In this document: one piece after another, positions 1-8,009 of the stretch
How the letters are laid out: each line of letters begins with the position of its first letter
Numbering within the stretch: the stretch's first letter is position 1
Program-made: the position numbers and the translations under genes
Notes under the pieces: generated by a model
The model's input: the letters and a program-made list of their open reading frames with translations, nothing else
What the model was told of the DNA's origin: nothing
Databases searched by the model: none
Source of the DNA: an uncultured Christensenella sp.
Lineage (GTDB): Bacteria > Bacillota > Clostridia > Christensenellales > UBA3700
Length of the DNA stretch: 25,720 nt
Assembly (NCBI GenBank): GCA_910584975.1
Contig: CAJUEA010000021.1
Location: 1 to 25,720 of the forward strand
Direction of reading: 5' to 3'

Positions 1-36
1 TTTCAAGTTTATGTATTGTATCCCAATAGAAATAGG

Positions 37-53
37 CCCCCCCCAAAAAAAAA
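37..53. repeat. C8-A9 homopolymer tract
   Basis: Eight C (37-44) are followed directly by nine A (45-53) in the non-coding stretch downstream of rdgB. A run of eight C is conspicuous in such AT-rich DNA. Part of it can pair with TGGGG near 63-67 to form a weak hairpin. No coding function is visible; the length may vary or be a sequencing artefact. Confidence 0.6.
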
Positions 54-154
54 TAGCTGTTTGTGGGGACTCCTATAAACTCGAAATAACAATGTTATTG
101 TTGTTTGGTATCATTAAAGGACTGAACAAATTTGTTTTTGCAATACGAAAGCAA

Positions 155-748
155 TTATTGCTTTGATAAAATTTCTTTCATTTTTTGAAGAGCACGGCCA
201 CGATGGCTGATTGCATTTTTTTCTTGTGCAGTTGCTATGCCAAAACTTTTTTGCAAATCATTTGAAAAGAAAAGTGGGTCATATCCAAAACCATTGTTTC
301 CTTCAGCTTGTGTTAAAATTTTGCCATATGTAGCACCTTTGGCAGTTATTGTTTTGCCGTCAGGGTAGCATATTGCAATAACGCTTGTGAAGTTTGCATT
401 TCTGTTTTGGATATTTTTCATTTCTGCAAGTAGCTTTTGATTGTTTTTGTTGCTGTCGCTAGGTTCGCCAGCATATCTTGCAGAATAAACACCTGGTGCA
501 CCTCCCAATGCCTCAACTTCAAGACCACTATCGTCGCTTAGAGTGGTTATACCAGTAAGCTCACAAATATATTTTGCTTTAATCAAAGCGTTTTCTTCAA
601 AAGTGTTGCCATTTTCTTCAATTTCAACATTGATATTTTTGTCAGAAAGTGTATAAATATTTTTAAAAAAATCTCCTAAAATTTGCTTGATTTCAACAAC
701 TTTATGTTTGTTGTTGCTTGCAATAATTAAATCTTCAGTTATTTTCAT
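155..748 (-). CDS. rdgB: RdgB/HAM1 XTP/dITP diphosphatase
   Basis: Non-canonical purine NTP pyrophosphatase. It hydrolyses dITP, XTP and ITP to monophosphates in the cytoplasm and so keeps deaminated purines out of DNA and RNA. The 197-residue product has the family signatures in order: SNNKHK near residue 11 (substrate loop), FEENA near 50, DDSGLEVEALGGAPG at 72 onward (the catalytic/metal acidic pair), GNNGFGYDPLF and, close to the end, SHRGRA. The length is normal for the family. An ATG eight codons further upstream (772) is possible, but the ATG at 748 has a GAGG site nine bases before it and begins directly at the first beta strand. The gene overlaps the end of the upstream PH-like gene by 14 bases, so the two are probably co-transcribed and translationally coupled. 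No convincing terminator follows it. Confidence 0.95.
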   Translation of the reverse strand: MKITEDLIIASNNKHKVVEIKQILGDFFKNIYTLSDKNINVEIEENGNTFEENALIKAKYICELTGITTLSDDSGLEVEALGGAPGVYSARYAGEPSDSNKNNQKLLAEMKNIQNRNANFTSVIAICYPDGKTITAKGATYGKILTQAEGNNGFGYDPLFFSNDLQKSFGIATAQEKNAISHRGRALQKMKEILSKQ

Positions 749-1220
749 TTGTTTTGTCCTCGTTAAAAACATCGTAAATTATCATATTATTTTTTTCTTT
801 CAGTTCTTTGACAATGTTGCTCAAATTTTCTTCATTCACATTTAAATAAAGCATTGCAACAAGCTTGTCTCCGTTTTTTGGATAGGTGTTGTAATAAAGT
901 ATGCTTTGCTTGCTGATGTTGTCGTGTCTGATGTTTAAAATGTCATTGAATTCAATTTTCTTTTTAATAAAACTTATTGAAATAATAAAATGATTGTTTG
1001 TTATAATATAAAAACTTCCAACTTTAAACAAAATCAAAAAAGCAAGCAATACTACAAGAAGAGCCATACTTACAATGTAAGCAACAAAACTCTGTTGATT
1101 CTCTATTGCCATAGACAGAAAAACGATATCGCAGATTATGCCTATTACGCATATTGTAATAACCAAAAACAATGTAAAGTTTATTTTGTTGTTAAATTTT
1201 AATTTATATTTTTTGTCCAT
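735..1220 (-). CDS. Two-TM membrane protein with PH-like domain
   Basis: A 161-residue protein of unknown function. Seen in the sequence: a short basic N-terminus, a first hydrophobic segment at about residues 14-38, a second at about 44-67, then a soluble beta-rich part starting GSFYIITNNHFIISISFIKKKIEF and ending in a helix (about 125-148). Two membrane helices followed by a small beta barrel and helix is the usual shape of bacterial PH-domain membrane proteins (bPH / YdbT-like), and the 'I..I....I.F.DI..I' pattern fits, but identity is too weak to name a family. It lies upstream of and overlaps rdgB; that pairing suggests an operon, not a shared function. No Shine-Dalgarno site precedes the ATG; see the promoter entry for a possible leaderless transcript. 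Confidence 0.7.
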   Translation of the reverse strand: MDKKYKLKFNNKINFTLFLVITICVIGIICDIVFLSMAIENQQSFVAYIVSMALLVVLLAFLILFKVGSFYIITNNHFIISISFIKKKIEFNDILNIRHDNISKQSILYYNTYPKNGDKLVAMLYLNVNEENLSNIVKELKEKNNMIIYDVFNEDKTNENN

Positions 1221-1226
1221 ATATTA

Positions 1227-1246
1227 ATTATAGCAAATTTTTGCTA
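1227..1246 (-). promoter_or_regulatory. Candidate -10 box and overlapping palindrome
   Basis: On the minus strand a perfect TATAAT lies at 1232-1227, only six bases before the ATG of the PH-like gene. The inverted repeat TAGCAAA-TT-TTTGCTA (1231-1246) starts inside this box and fills the spacer toward a poor -35. If the box is used, the transcript would start at or next to the ATG (leaderless), consistent with the absent ribosome site. The palindrome could be an operator. This is inference from sequence only. Confidence 0.4.
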
Positions 1247-1503
1247 AAAATACTAATGTTTTTTTAAAAAAATATTTTTCTGCATTAAAGAGATTTTTAC
1301 AAGTCGATATTCTGCATAATGTGGAATTTAATGTATGGAATTACTAAAATGAACACAAACAAGTAGCATAAAATCAAAAATTTTATCTGAATATTGAATT
1401 GTAAAATTAAATTATTTTTCCTTATCTTCTGCCAAATTATAAAACAAAAAGAAAAATTTGACTTCAAGAAATGTTGAAATATGTAATTTTTTTCAAATAA
1501 CCC

Positions 1504-1532
1504 TTGCAAATTTGAAAAAAATATTGTATTAT
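1504..1532 (+). promoter_or_regulatory. Candidate sigma-A promoter for the aconitase/PaaK operon
   Basis: TTGCAA (1504-1509) and TATTAT (1527-1532) are separated by 17 bases, four and five of six matches to the sigma-A consensus. It would give a leader of roughly 190 nt before the aconitase-like gene. AT-rich DNA yields chance matches, so this is a candidate only. Confidence 0.4.
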
Positions 1533-1614
1533 ATTAGAGTATAAATATTTATAATAAATAATTATGCGTAAAATAAATGCAAATATCGCATACAAAAAGA
1601 TTAAGATCAATAAA

Positions 1615-1662
1615 TTTCTTTTGCAAAATTAAATTCAATTTTGAGAGAAAGTTTTTGTTTTT
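1615..1662 (+). promoter_or_regulatory. Candidate leader hairpin / attenuator
   Basis: A perfect inverted repeat, CAAAATT (1624-1630) with AATTTTG (1637-1643) and a six-base loop, is extended by TTTCT (1615-1619) pairing with AGAAA (1646-1650) across a small internal loop. The tract TTTTTGTTTTT (1652-1662) follows at once. Hairpin plus U-tract is the layout of an intrinsic terminator, here about 65 nt upstream of the aconitase-like start. The stem is almost all A-U, so it would be weak. Confidence 0.3.
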
Positions 1663-1726
1663 AATGTAAATTTAGACGATATTAAAGTTTGTTTTGAATA
1701 GCAGATGAGATATAAAAGGAGAAAAT

Positions 1727-3988
1727 ATGGTTAAATTGATTAGCGGTAAAAAGTTTTTGTATCAGGGTAAGTTTGTGGATGGCGAGTTTCTTGCAAGCCA
1801 AGGCGTAAGCAGTAAAGTTCTTGACGAGGCTTATAAAGGTACAATTGCTTATGGCATACTAAAAAATCACAATATCAGTGGTGTGACAGAAAAAGGCAAA
1901 GGATTACAAATTAAATTTGATGCAATGGCGTCACATGATATTACTTATGTTGGAATTATTCAAACAGCAAAAGCAAGTGGATTGGAAAGATTTCCAATTC
2001 CTTATGTGCTTACAAATTGCCACAATTCACTTTGTGCAGTTGGTGGCACTATAAATGAGGATGACCATGTTTTTGGGTTGTCTGCAGCAAAAAAATATGG
2101 TGGAATTTTTGTGCCACCTCATCAAGCAGTTATTCACACTTTTATGCGTGAGAATATGTCTGGTTGTGGAAAAATGATTTTGGGTAGTGACTCTCACACA
2201 AGATATGGTGCACTTGGTACTATTGCTGTGGGCGAGGGGGGACCTGAACTTGTAAAACAATTGCTAAGCAGAACATATGATATCAATTATCCTGATGTTA
2301 TTGCAATTAACCTTAAAGGAAAGCCAAGAAAAGGCGTTGGACCTCAAGATGTGGCGCTTGCAATTATCGGAAGTGTGTTTAAACAAGGCTTTGTTAAAAA
2401 CAAGATTATGGAGTTTGTGGGTGACGGAATTAAAAATTTGCCTATTGAATATCGTAACGGAATTGATGTTATGACAACAGAAACAACTTGCTTGAGCTCT
2501 GTTTGGATGACTGATGACATTGTTAAGGCTTACTATTTTGAGCATGGCAGACCAAATGATTTCAAAACTTTGCAACCAGCTGAAATTGCTATGTACGATG
2601 GTGTGGTTGAGGTTGATTTGTCTTTGGTTGAACCACAAATCGCGCTTCCTTTCCACCCAAGCAATGTTTACAATTTGGCAGATGTAATTGCAAATCCAAA
2701 AGACATTTTTGCAAAAGTTGAAGAGGAAGGCAACAAGCTTTTATCAGCAAACAAAGTTAAGTTTAATTTGCTTGACAAAATCACAAAAGACGGAAAAGTT
2801 CAAGTGCAACAAGGTATTATCGCAGGTTGTGCAGGTGGTACATACGATAATATTATTGAGGCAAGCAATATTATTGACGGAAAATATATTGGTAAAAATG
2901 AGTTTACTATGAGTGTTTATCCATCAAGCCAACCAATATATTATGACTTGATGAACAAAGGCGCTATTTCAAAACTTGTGAAAGCTGGTGTTAACATCAA
3001 GACATCTTTCTGTGGACCTTGCTTTGGAGCGGGGGATGTTCCTGCAAACAATGCTTTGAGTATTAGACATACAACAAGAAACTTTGAGAGCCGTGAGGGA
3101 AGTAAGCCTGCAAGCGGACAAATTTCTTCAGTTGCACTTATGGATGCAAGAAGTATTGCTGCAACTGCAATGAATGGTGGTATTTTGACAAGTGCTATGG
3201 ATATTGATTACGACAATAGTATTCCAAAATTCTGCTATGACTCAAGCATTTATGAAAACAGATGCTATAATGGTGTGGCAAAACCTGTGGAGCAAGAGCT
3301 TGTTTATGGACCAAACATCAAAGACTGGCCAGAGGTTATTCATTTGACTGACAACATTATGCTTAAAATGACTGCTGTTATCAACGACCCTGTAACCACA
3401 ACTGATGAACTTATTCCATCAGGTGAAACTTCAAGCTACAGATCAAATCCTTTGAAACTTGCAGAGTTTGCTTTGTCAAGAAAGGTTCCTGATTATGTGC
3501 CAAGGGCAAAGGCAGTTTATGGCGATGAGCTTGCAAGGCGTGATGGTGGAAAACTTCCAAAAGAATATGAAGATGCTTTGAAGGTTGCAAAAATTAAACC
3601 TGAAGGCAGTGTGTCAATTGCAAGCATTATTTATGCAACAAAGCCCGGTGATGGCAGTGCAAGAGAGCAAGCAGCAAGCTGTCAAAGAGTGCTTGGTGGT
3701 GCAGGTAATATTGCAAGAGAATATGCAACAAAAAGATATCGTTCAAATTTAATCAACTGGGGTATGATTCCGTTTATTAGTGAAAAAGATAATTTTGAAG
3801 TGGATGACATTATTTTCATTCCTAATGTTAAAAAGAACATTGAGAGTGGTGCAAAAGAGTTTGCTGCAGTGGTTATCAATGGCGACAAAGTGCGTAACAT
3901 TACTTTGAAATTGGATAGCCTTACAGACACCGAAAAAGATATTATCGTATCTGGTTGCTTGATGAATTATTACAAAGATAGAAAATAA
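1727..3988 (+). CDS. Aconitase-superfamily hydratase (YbhJ-like, uncharacterised clade)
   Basis: A 753-residue [4Fe-4S] hydro-lyase of the aconitase superfamily, cytoplasmic, true substrate unknown. Cluster ligands are recognisable as Cys368 (IIAGCAGG, the usual SCTN position) and Cys429/Cys432 (CGPC). Also present are DSHT at 155-158, RNFESR after the CGPC segment, TTDELIPSG...YRSNP resembling the TTDH...YRGH start of the swivel domain, and GDGSARE near 641-647, matching GSSRE with the key first Ser and the Arg kept. The order is aconitase domains 1-3 then a C-terminal swivel in one chain. The usual early Asp-His pair reads Cys-His (TNCHNS), so citrate may not be the substrate. It resembles the 'hydratase' clade that includes E. 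coli YbhJ more than the classical AcnA/AcnB enzymes (from memory, not searched). AAAGGAG lies five bases before the ATG. The first ligase gene follows after 29 bases, so this is likely the head of that operon. Confidence 0.8.
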   Translation: MVKLISGKKFLYQGKFVDGEFLASQGVSSKVLDEAYKGTIAYGILKNHNISGVTEKGKGLQIKFDAMASHDITYVGIIQTAKASGLERFPIPYVLTNCHNSLCAVGGTINEDDHVFGLSAAKKYGGIFVPPHQAVIHTFMRENMSGCGKMILGSDSHTRYGALGTIAVGEGGPELVKQLLSRTYDINYPDVIAINLKGKPRKGVGPQDVALAIIGSVFKQGFVKNKIMEFVGDGIKNLPIEYRNGIDVMTTETTCLSSVWMTDDIVKAYYFEHGRPNDFKTLQPAEIAMYDGVVEVDLSLVEPQIALPFHPSNVYNLADVIANPKDIFAKVEEEGNKLLSANKVKFNLLDKITKDGKVQVQQGIIAGCAGGTYDNIIEASNIIDGKYIGKNEFTMSVYPSSQPIYYDLMNKGAISKLVKAGVNIKTSFCGPCFGAGDVPANNALSIRHTTRNFESREGSKPASGQISSVALMDARSIAATAMNGGILTSAMDIDYDNSIPKFCYDSSIYENRCYNGVAKPVEQELVYGPNIKDWPEVIHLTDNIMLKMTAVINDPVTTTDELIPSGETSSYRSNPLKLAEFALSRKVPDYVPRAKAVYGDELARRDGGKLPKEYEDALKVAKIKPEGSVSIASIIYATKPGDGSAREQAASCQRVLGGAGNIAREYATKRYRSNLINWGMIPFISEKDNFEVDDIIFIPNVKKNIESGAKEFAAVVINGDKVRNITLKLDSLTDTEKDIIVSGCLMNYYKDRK

Positions 3989-4017
3989 AAAGTTAAAGTT
4001 GAGAAGGGAAAAGAGAA

Positions 4018-5316
4018 ATGTTTTTTGACAAAAAAATTGAGCAAATGGCGAGAGATCAGATGCGTGAAATTCAGCTTGAAAGACTGAAAAAGATTGTTAA
4101 GTACGCATATGAAAGAGTGCCATTTTACAAAAAAAAGTTCGACGAAATCGGGTTGTTACCAGAGGATATTAAAACTTTGGAGGATATTAAAAAAATTCCT
4201 TACACAACAAAAGCCGATTTGCGTGACAACTATCCATATGGACTGCTTGCTGTGCCAATGGACGATATTGTTAGGGTGCATGCCTCAAGTGGAACATCAG
4301 GCAAACCGACAGTGGTTGCATACACAAAAAATGATTTGGATATGTGGTCGGACTGTATGGCAAGATTGATTGTGGCGGCTGGTGGCAGAAAATCTGATAT
4401 TGTACAAATTTCCTTTGGTTACGGCTTGTTTACAGGTGCTTTAGGACTTCATCAAGGCTGGGAAAAAATTGGCGCAACTGTTATTCCTGCATCTTCTGGC
4501 AACACTGAAAGGCAAGTTATGCTTATGAAGGATTTGGGGGCAACGGCTTTGGTTGCGACACCTTCATATGGCTTGTACATAAGTGAAGTTGTGGAAAAAA
4601 TGGGAATTAAAAAGGAAGATTTGAAGCTTCGTATTGGTTTGTTTGGTAGTGAGGCATCAAGCCCTGAAATGCATAAAGAGTTGCAGGATAAGCTTGGACT
4701 TTTCCCAACTGACAACTATGGACTTAGTGAAATTATTGGTCCGGGTGTTGCTGGCGAGTGTGAGTTTAAGTGTGGAATGCATATTAATGAAGACCATTTT
4801 TATCCGGAAATTATTGACAAAGAGACTTTGCAACCTATTGAAGACGGAGAGTGGGGCGAACTTGTCATTACAACTTTGACAAAAGAAGGCTTGCCAATGC
4901 TTAGATATCGCACAAAGGATATTACAAGGCTTATAAAGGATAAGTGTCAATGTGGCAGAACAACTGTAAGAATGGATAAAATTCAAGGTAGATCTGACGA
5001 TATGCTTATTATCCGTGGCGTAAATGTATTTCCTTCACAAATAGAGGGTGTGCTTATGAGTATGCCTGAAATTGGTGGTAATTACGAGATTATTGTGGAA
5101 AGAATCGGTCATATGGATAAGCTTACTATCAATGTTGAGGTTAAGGATATCGGCTTGCTTGATAATTATTCTAAGCTTGAAGATTTAGTTAAAAAAGTTA
5201 AACAAAAGCTTAAGGTCGTTTTGCAGATTGATGCTGTGGTTAGACTTGTTGAGCCTCAATCATTAAAAAGATTTGAAGGCAAGGCAAAAAGAGTAACTGA
5301 TTTGAGAAAACTTTAA
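4018..5316 (+). CDS. paaK: Phenylacetate-CoA ligase (first copy)
   Basis: AMP-forming aryl-acetate:CoA ligase of the ANL superfamily, 432 residues, the usual PaaK length. It activates phenylacetate or indoleacetate with ATP and CoA, or could run in reverse next to Ior. Motifs: P-loop HASSGTSGKPT at about 88-98, substrate/adenine region SFGYGLFTGALGLH, YGLSEIIGPGVAGEC (the A5-like motif), LRYRTKDI, and the C-terminal hinge KIQGRSDDMLIIRGVNVFPSQIE, with KAKRV near the end carrying the usual catalytic-lysine region. A CxCGRT metal-like motif (residues 306-312) is typical of the clade. It lies 29 bases after the aconitase-like gene and 157 bases before iorA. It is clearly related to, but not a recent copy of, the second ligase at 8010. 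Confidence 0.92.
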   Translation: MFFDKKIEQMARDQMREIQLERLKKIVKYAYERVPFYKKKFDEIGLLPEDIKTLEDIKKIPYTTKADLRDNYPYGLLAVPMDDIVRVHASSGTSGKPTVVAYTKNDLDMWSDCMARLIVAAGGRKSDIVQISFGYGLFTGALGLHQGWEKIGATVIPASSGNTERQVMLMKDLGATALVATPSYGLYISEVVEKMGIKKEDLKLRIGLFGSEASSPEMHKELQDKLGLFPTDNYGLSEIIGPGVAGECEFKCGMHINEDHFYPEIIDKETLQPIEDGEWGELVITTLTKEGLPMLRYRTKDITRLIKDKCQCGRTTVRMDKIQGRSDDMLIIRGVNVFPSQIEGVLMSMPEIGGNYEIIVERIGHMDKLTINVEVKDIGLLDNYSKLEDLVKKVKQKLKVVLQIDAVVRLVEPQSLKRFEGKAKRVTDLRKL

Positions 5317-5417
5317 AAATTATTGCAATGATTATAATAAATTGTGTTTTGTTGATTTTGTAAATTAACATTAAATATGCAAGATTGAATCAAACATTGC
5401 ACACGATATTTAAAAAT

Positions 5418-5445
5418 GATTTTTGATTAAAACCATTCAAAAATC
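5418..5445 (+). promoter_or_regulatory. Hairpin in the iorA leader
   Basis: A perfect nine-base inverted repeat, GATTTTTGA (5418-5426) and TCAAAAATC (5437-5445), encloses a ten-base loop. No U-tract follows, so it is not an intrinsic terminator. It ends 28 bases before the iorA ATG and overlaps the 25-nt repeat at 5429-5453. It may shape mRNA processing or bind a regulator; function unknown. Confidence 0.4.
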
Positions 5446-5453
5446 GGCACTAA
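5429..5453 (+). repeat. 25-nt intergenic repeat, copy A
   Basis: This stretch, containing AAAATCGGCACTAA, matches 13212-13236 at 22 of 25 positions in the same orientation. Here it lies just upstream of the iorA ribosome site. No gene or known element explains it. Confidence 0.5.
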
Positions 5454-5473
5454 AATCAATTTATGAGGTATTT

Positions 5474-7204
5474 ATGAAAAAAATTCTTTTGGGAAATGAG
5501 GCTATTGCAAGAGGTGCATATGAGGCTGGTGTTAAAGTCAGCACTGCATATCCTGGCACCCCAAGCACAGAGATTACTGAGGCAATAGCAAAATATAATG
5601 AAATTTATGCAGAGTGGTCGCCAAATGAAAAAGTTGCCCTTGAGGTGGCTATTGGTTCAAGTGTTGCAGGTGCACGCAGTATTGTTTGTATGAAACATGT
5701 TGGTGTGAATGTTGCAGCTGATCCTTTGTTTACTCTTGCATATACAGGTGTAAATGGTGGCTTGGTGCTTGTTGTGGCTGATGACCCGGGTATGCACAGC
5801 TCTCAAAACGAGCAAGACAGCAGATATTACGCAATTGCAAATAGTATTCCTATGTTTGAGCCAAGCGATTCTGCCGAGGCAAAAGACTATACAAAGCTTG
5901 CTTTTGAAATAAGCGAAAAATATGACACTCCAGTTATGCTTAGGAGTACAACAAGAGTTTCACATTCACAATCTTTTGTGGAGCTTGAGGATAGGCAAGA
6001 AGTGGGCATTAAGCCCTATGTGAAAGACATAACAAAATATGCAATGATGCCTGCAATGGCAGTTGGAAGACACAAAGTTGTGGAAAGCAGAATCAAAAAA
6101 TTGGCTATGGATGCAAACACAATGTCTATAAACAAAATTACATATAAGTCTTCGAAAATCGGTATTATTTGCAGTGGTGTGGTTGCAAAATATGCAGAAG
6201 AGGCTATTCCTGATGCAAGCATTTTGAAACTTGGTATGGTAAATCCTTTGCCAATGGATATGATTAAAGAGTTTGCAAAAAATGTGGAAAAGCTTTATGT
6301 AATAGAGGAGCTTGAACCTATTTTTGAAACACAAATTAAAGCACAAGGTATTGAATGTGTTGGAAAGGAGATTTTTTCTATTCAAGGCGAACTTTCAGTT
6401 GCTCTAATCAAAAATAAACTGCTAGGCGAGCCTATTCAAGAGGCAGACAAAACTTTGCCAGTAAGACCACCAGTAATGTGTCCAGGTTGCCCTCACAGAA
6501 GTGTTTTTTATGTGTTGCACAAGCTAAAACTTATGGTTACTGCTGATATTGGTTGCTATACTTTGGGTGCAGGACAGCCTTTGAATGCTGTTGACACCGT
6601 TGTTTGTATGGGTGCAAGTATTGGTATGTGCCATGGCGTGGATAAAGCACTTGGCAGAAAGCAATCTGAAAAAACTGTTGCAGTAATTGGAGATTCAACA
6701 TTTGTTCACAGTGGTATTACTGGTGTTGTGGATGCTGTTTACAATCAAGGCAGCAGCACAATAATCATTCTTGACAATTCAACAACTGGTATGACAGGAC
6801 ATCAACCAAACCCTGCAACTGGCAGAACAATAAGAGACCAAGTTACTCATCAATTGGATTTGGAGCAACTTGTAAGAGCTTGTGGAGTTAACAGCGTGCA
6901 AATTGTGGATGCTTATGATATGGCAGCTGTGGAAAAGGCAGTTAAGGAAGAACTTGCAAAAGATGAAGTAAGCGTTATTATTGCAAGAAAACCTTGCGTG
7001 CTTTTGACAAAAGAAGTTAAAACACCTTACATAATTGTCAATGACAAATGCAAAAAGTGTGGTATGTGTATGAAAATTGGTTGCCCTGCAATTATGACAA
7101 CAAAGGATAAGGTTGTAAGCATTAAGGCTGATCAATGCGTTGGTTGTGGTGTTTGCGTGCAAATGTGTAAGTTTGACGCTATTGCGTTGGGAGGTAAAAA
7201 CTAA
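5474..7204 (+). CDS. iorA: Indolepyruvate ferredoxin oxidoreductase, alpha subunit
   Basis: Large, thiamine-diphosphate and Fe-S subunit of IorAB, 576 residues. With IorB it oxidatively decarboxylates indolepyruvate, phenylpyruvate or hydroxyphenylpyruvate to the aryl-acetyl-CoA, reducing ferredoxin in the cytoplasm. The N-terminal pyrimidine-binding domain begins LLGNEAIARGAYEAGV with YPGTPSTEI. MCPGCPHRSVFY opens the pyrophosphate domain, whose ThDP motif GDSTFVHSG...LDNSTTGMTGHQPNP is at about 406 on. Two [4Fe-4S] sets sit at the C-terminus: CKKCGMC...GCP from about 526, then CVGCGVCVQMCK. A longer frame from a TTG at 5423 exists, but the ATG at 5474 has GAGG five bases upstream and matches the family N-terminus. 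The gene shares its last base with the iorB ATG. Confidence 0.95.
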   Translation: MKKILLGNEAIARGAYEAGVKVSTAYPGTPSTEITEAIAKYNEIYAEWSPNEKVALEVAIGSSVAGARSIVCMKHVGVNVAADPLFTLAYTGVNGGLVLVVADDPGMHSSQNEQDSRYYAIANSIPMFEPSDSAEAKDYTKLAFEISEKYDTPVMLRSTTRVSHSQSFVELEDRQEVGIKPYVKDITKYAMMPAMAVGRHKVVESRIKKLAMDANTMSINKITYKSSKIGIICSGVVAKYAEEAIPDASILKLGMVNPLPMDMIKEFAKNVEKLYVIEELEPIFETQIKAQGIECVGKEIFSIQGELSVALIKNKLLGEPIQEADKTLPVRPPVMCPGCPHRSVFYVLHKLKLMVTADIGCYTLGAGQPLNAVDTVVCMGASIGMCHGVDKALGRKQSEKTVAVIGDSTFVHSGITGVVDAVYNQGSSTIIILDNSTTGMTGHQPNPATGRTIRDQVTHQLDLEQLVRACGVNSVQIVDAYDMAAVEKAVKEELAKDEVSVIIARKPCVLLTKEVKTPYIIVNDKCKKCGMCMKIGCPAIMTTKDKVVSIKADQCVGCGVCVQMCKFDAIALGGKN

Positions 7205-7773
7205 TGGCTAATATTTTGATTGTTGGAGTAGGTGGACAAGGAACATTGCTTGCATCAAGAGTGCTTGGCAATTATGCGGTGCTAACAGGTCAGGATTGTA
7301 AATTGTCAGAAGTTCACGGAATGAGCCAAAGAGGCGGAAGCGTTGTCACTCATGTGCGTGTTGGAAAGGATATTTTGAGCCCTATTGTTGCAGTTGGCGA
7401 TGCAGATATAATTATAGCGTTTGAAAAACTTGAAGCATTGCGTTGGCGTCATTTTCTTAAAAAAGATGGGATGATGGTTGTTAATGACCAAGAAATTTTG
7501 CCAATGCCAGTGATTACAGGTGCTATGGAGTATCCACAAGATATCACAGGGCAATTAAAGCAAATGAATTACAACACTTTGGTTATTAATGCTGCTGAAC
7601 TTGCAAAAGAATGTGGAAATGTTAAAGTTGCAAATGTGGTTATGTTGGGTGCACTTGCAAAAAATCTTGGTTTCAAGTATGAAGATATTATTGAGGCTGT
7701 AAAGATGACTGTGCCAGCCAAATTTTTGGATATCAATTTGCTTGCGATTGAAAAAGGCTATAACGCAAAATAA
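7204..7773 (+). CDS. iorB: Indolepyruvate ferredoxin oxidoreductase, beta subunit
   Basis: Gamma-type domain partner of IorA, 189 residues, normal length. The N-terminal nucleotide/CoA-type fold shows GVGGQG at 8-13, followed by the family signature SEVHGMSQRGGSVVTHVRVG and, later, AFEKLEALRW. It overlaps the iorA stop by one base (TAATG), which implies translational coupling and a one-to-one complex. No terminator is visible after it; 236 mostly AT-rich bases separate it from the second ligase gene. Confidence 0.95.
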   Translation: MANILIVGVGGQGTLLASRVLGNYAVLTGQDCKLSEVHGMSQRGGSVVTHVRVGKDILSPIVAVGDADIIIAFEKLEALRWRHFLKKDGMMVVNDQEILPMPVITGAMEYPQDITGQLKQMNYNTLVINAAELAKECGNVKVANVVMLGALAKNLGFKYEDIIEAVKMTVPAKFLDINLLAIEKGYNAK

Positions 7774-7813
7774 TTGTATTATAGCATATTTATAAATTTC
7801 AAATACTTTTAGA

Positions 7814-7842
7814 TTGATATTTTATAATTGAAAAGCTATAGA
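7814..7842 (+). promoter_or_regulatory. Candidate promoter for the second paaK
   Basis: TTGATA (7814-7819) and TATAGA (7837-7842) are 17 bases apart, five and four of six matches to sigma-A. Downstream, at 7926-7941, lies the inverted repeat AGATATT-TG-AATATCT, which could be an operator or leader hairpin. A transcript would have a leader of about 160 nt. Weak evidence, because the region is very AT-rich. Confidence 0.3.
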
Positions 7843-8009
7843 ATTATATGAGATTTCTAATTGTAAGACTAAGGAATAATAATTTTTAATGCTAATTAAA
7901 ATTTCAAAAATTAAAACAAAAATAAAGATATTTGAATATCTATAATTTGAATATTAAAATTACTGAATGATAATGGGGAAAATTTAGCTAGGCTATGGAG
8001 GATAAAAAA

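Larger units (their letters stand above)
1221..1726. other. Non-coding region between divergent operons (506 bp)
   Basis: Very AT-rich stretch between the minus-strand rdgB operon and the plus-strand aconitase-like gene. It holds a candidate minus promoter with a palindrome (1227-1246), a candidate plus promoter (1504-1532) and a leader hairpin with a T-rich tail (1615-1662). A 70-codon open frame on the minus strand (1297-1509) is dominated by Phe, Ile, Asn and Lys, lacks a ribosome site and looks like chance. Confidence 0.7.

Noticed and set aside
148..164. Palindrome AAAGCAAT-T-ATTGCTTT at the rdgB stop as a terminator
   Set aside because: Only a one-base loop and no T-run on the minus strand after it, so it does not look like an intrinsic terminator.
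990..1202. 70-codon plus-strand open frame inside the PH-like gene
   Set aside because: Reverse-strand reading of the two hydrophobic segments; Tyr/Asn/Lys-rich and without a ribosome site.
1297..1509. 70-codon minus-strand open frame in the rdgB/aconitase spacer
   Set aside because: Low-complexity Phe/Ile/Asn/Lys composition driven by AT content, no ribosome site, and it overlaps promoter-like sequence.
5423..5473. Longer iorA start at TTG 5423
   Set aside because: The 17 extra residues do not match the family, the stretch is part of a hairpin and repeat, and the ATG at 5474 has a good GAGG.
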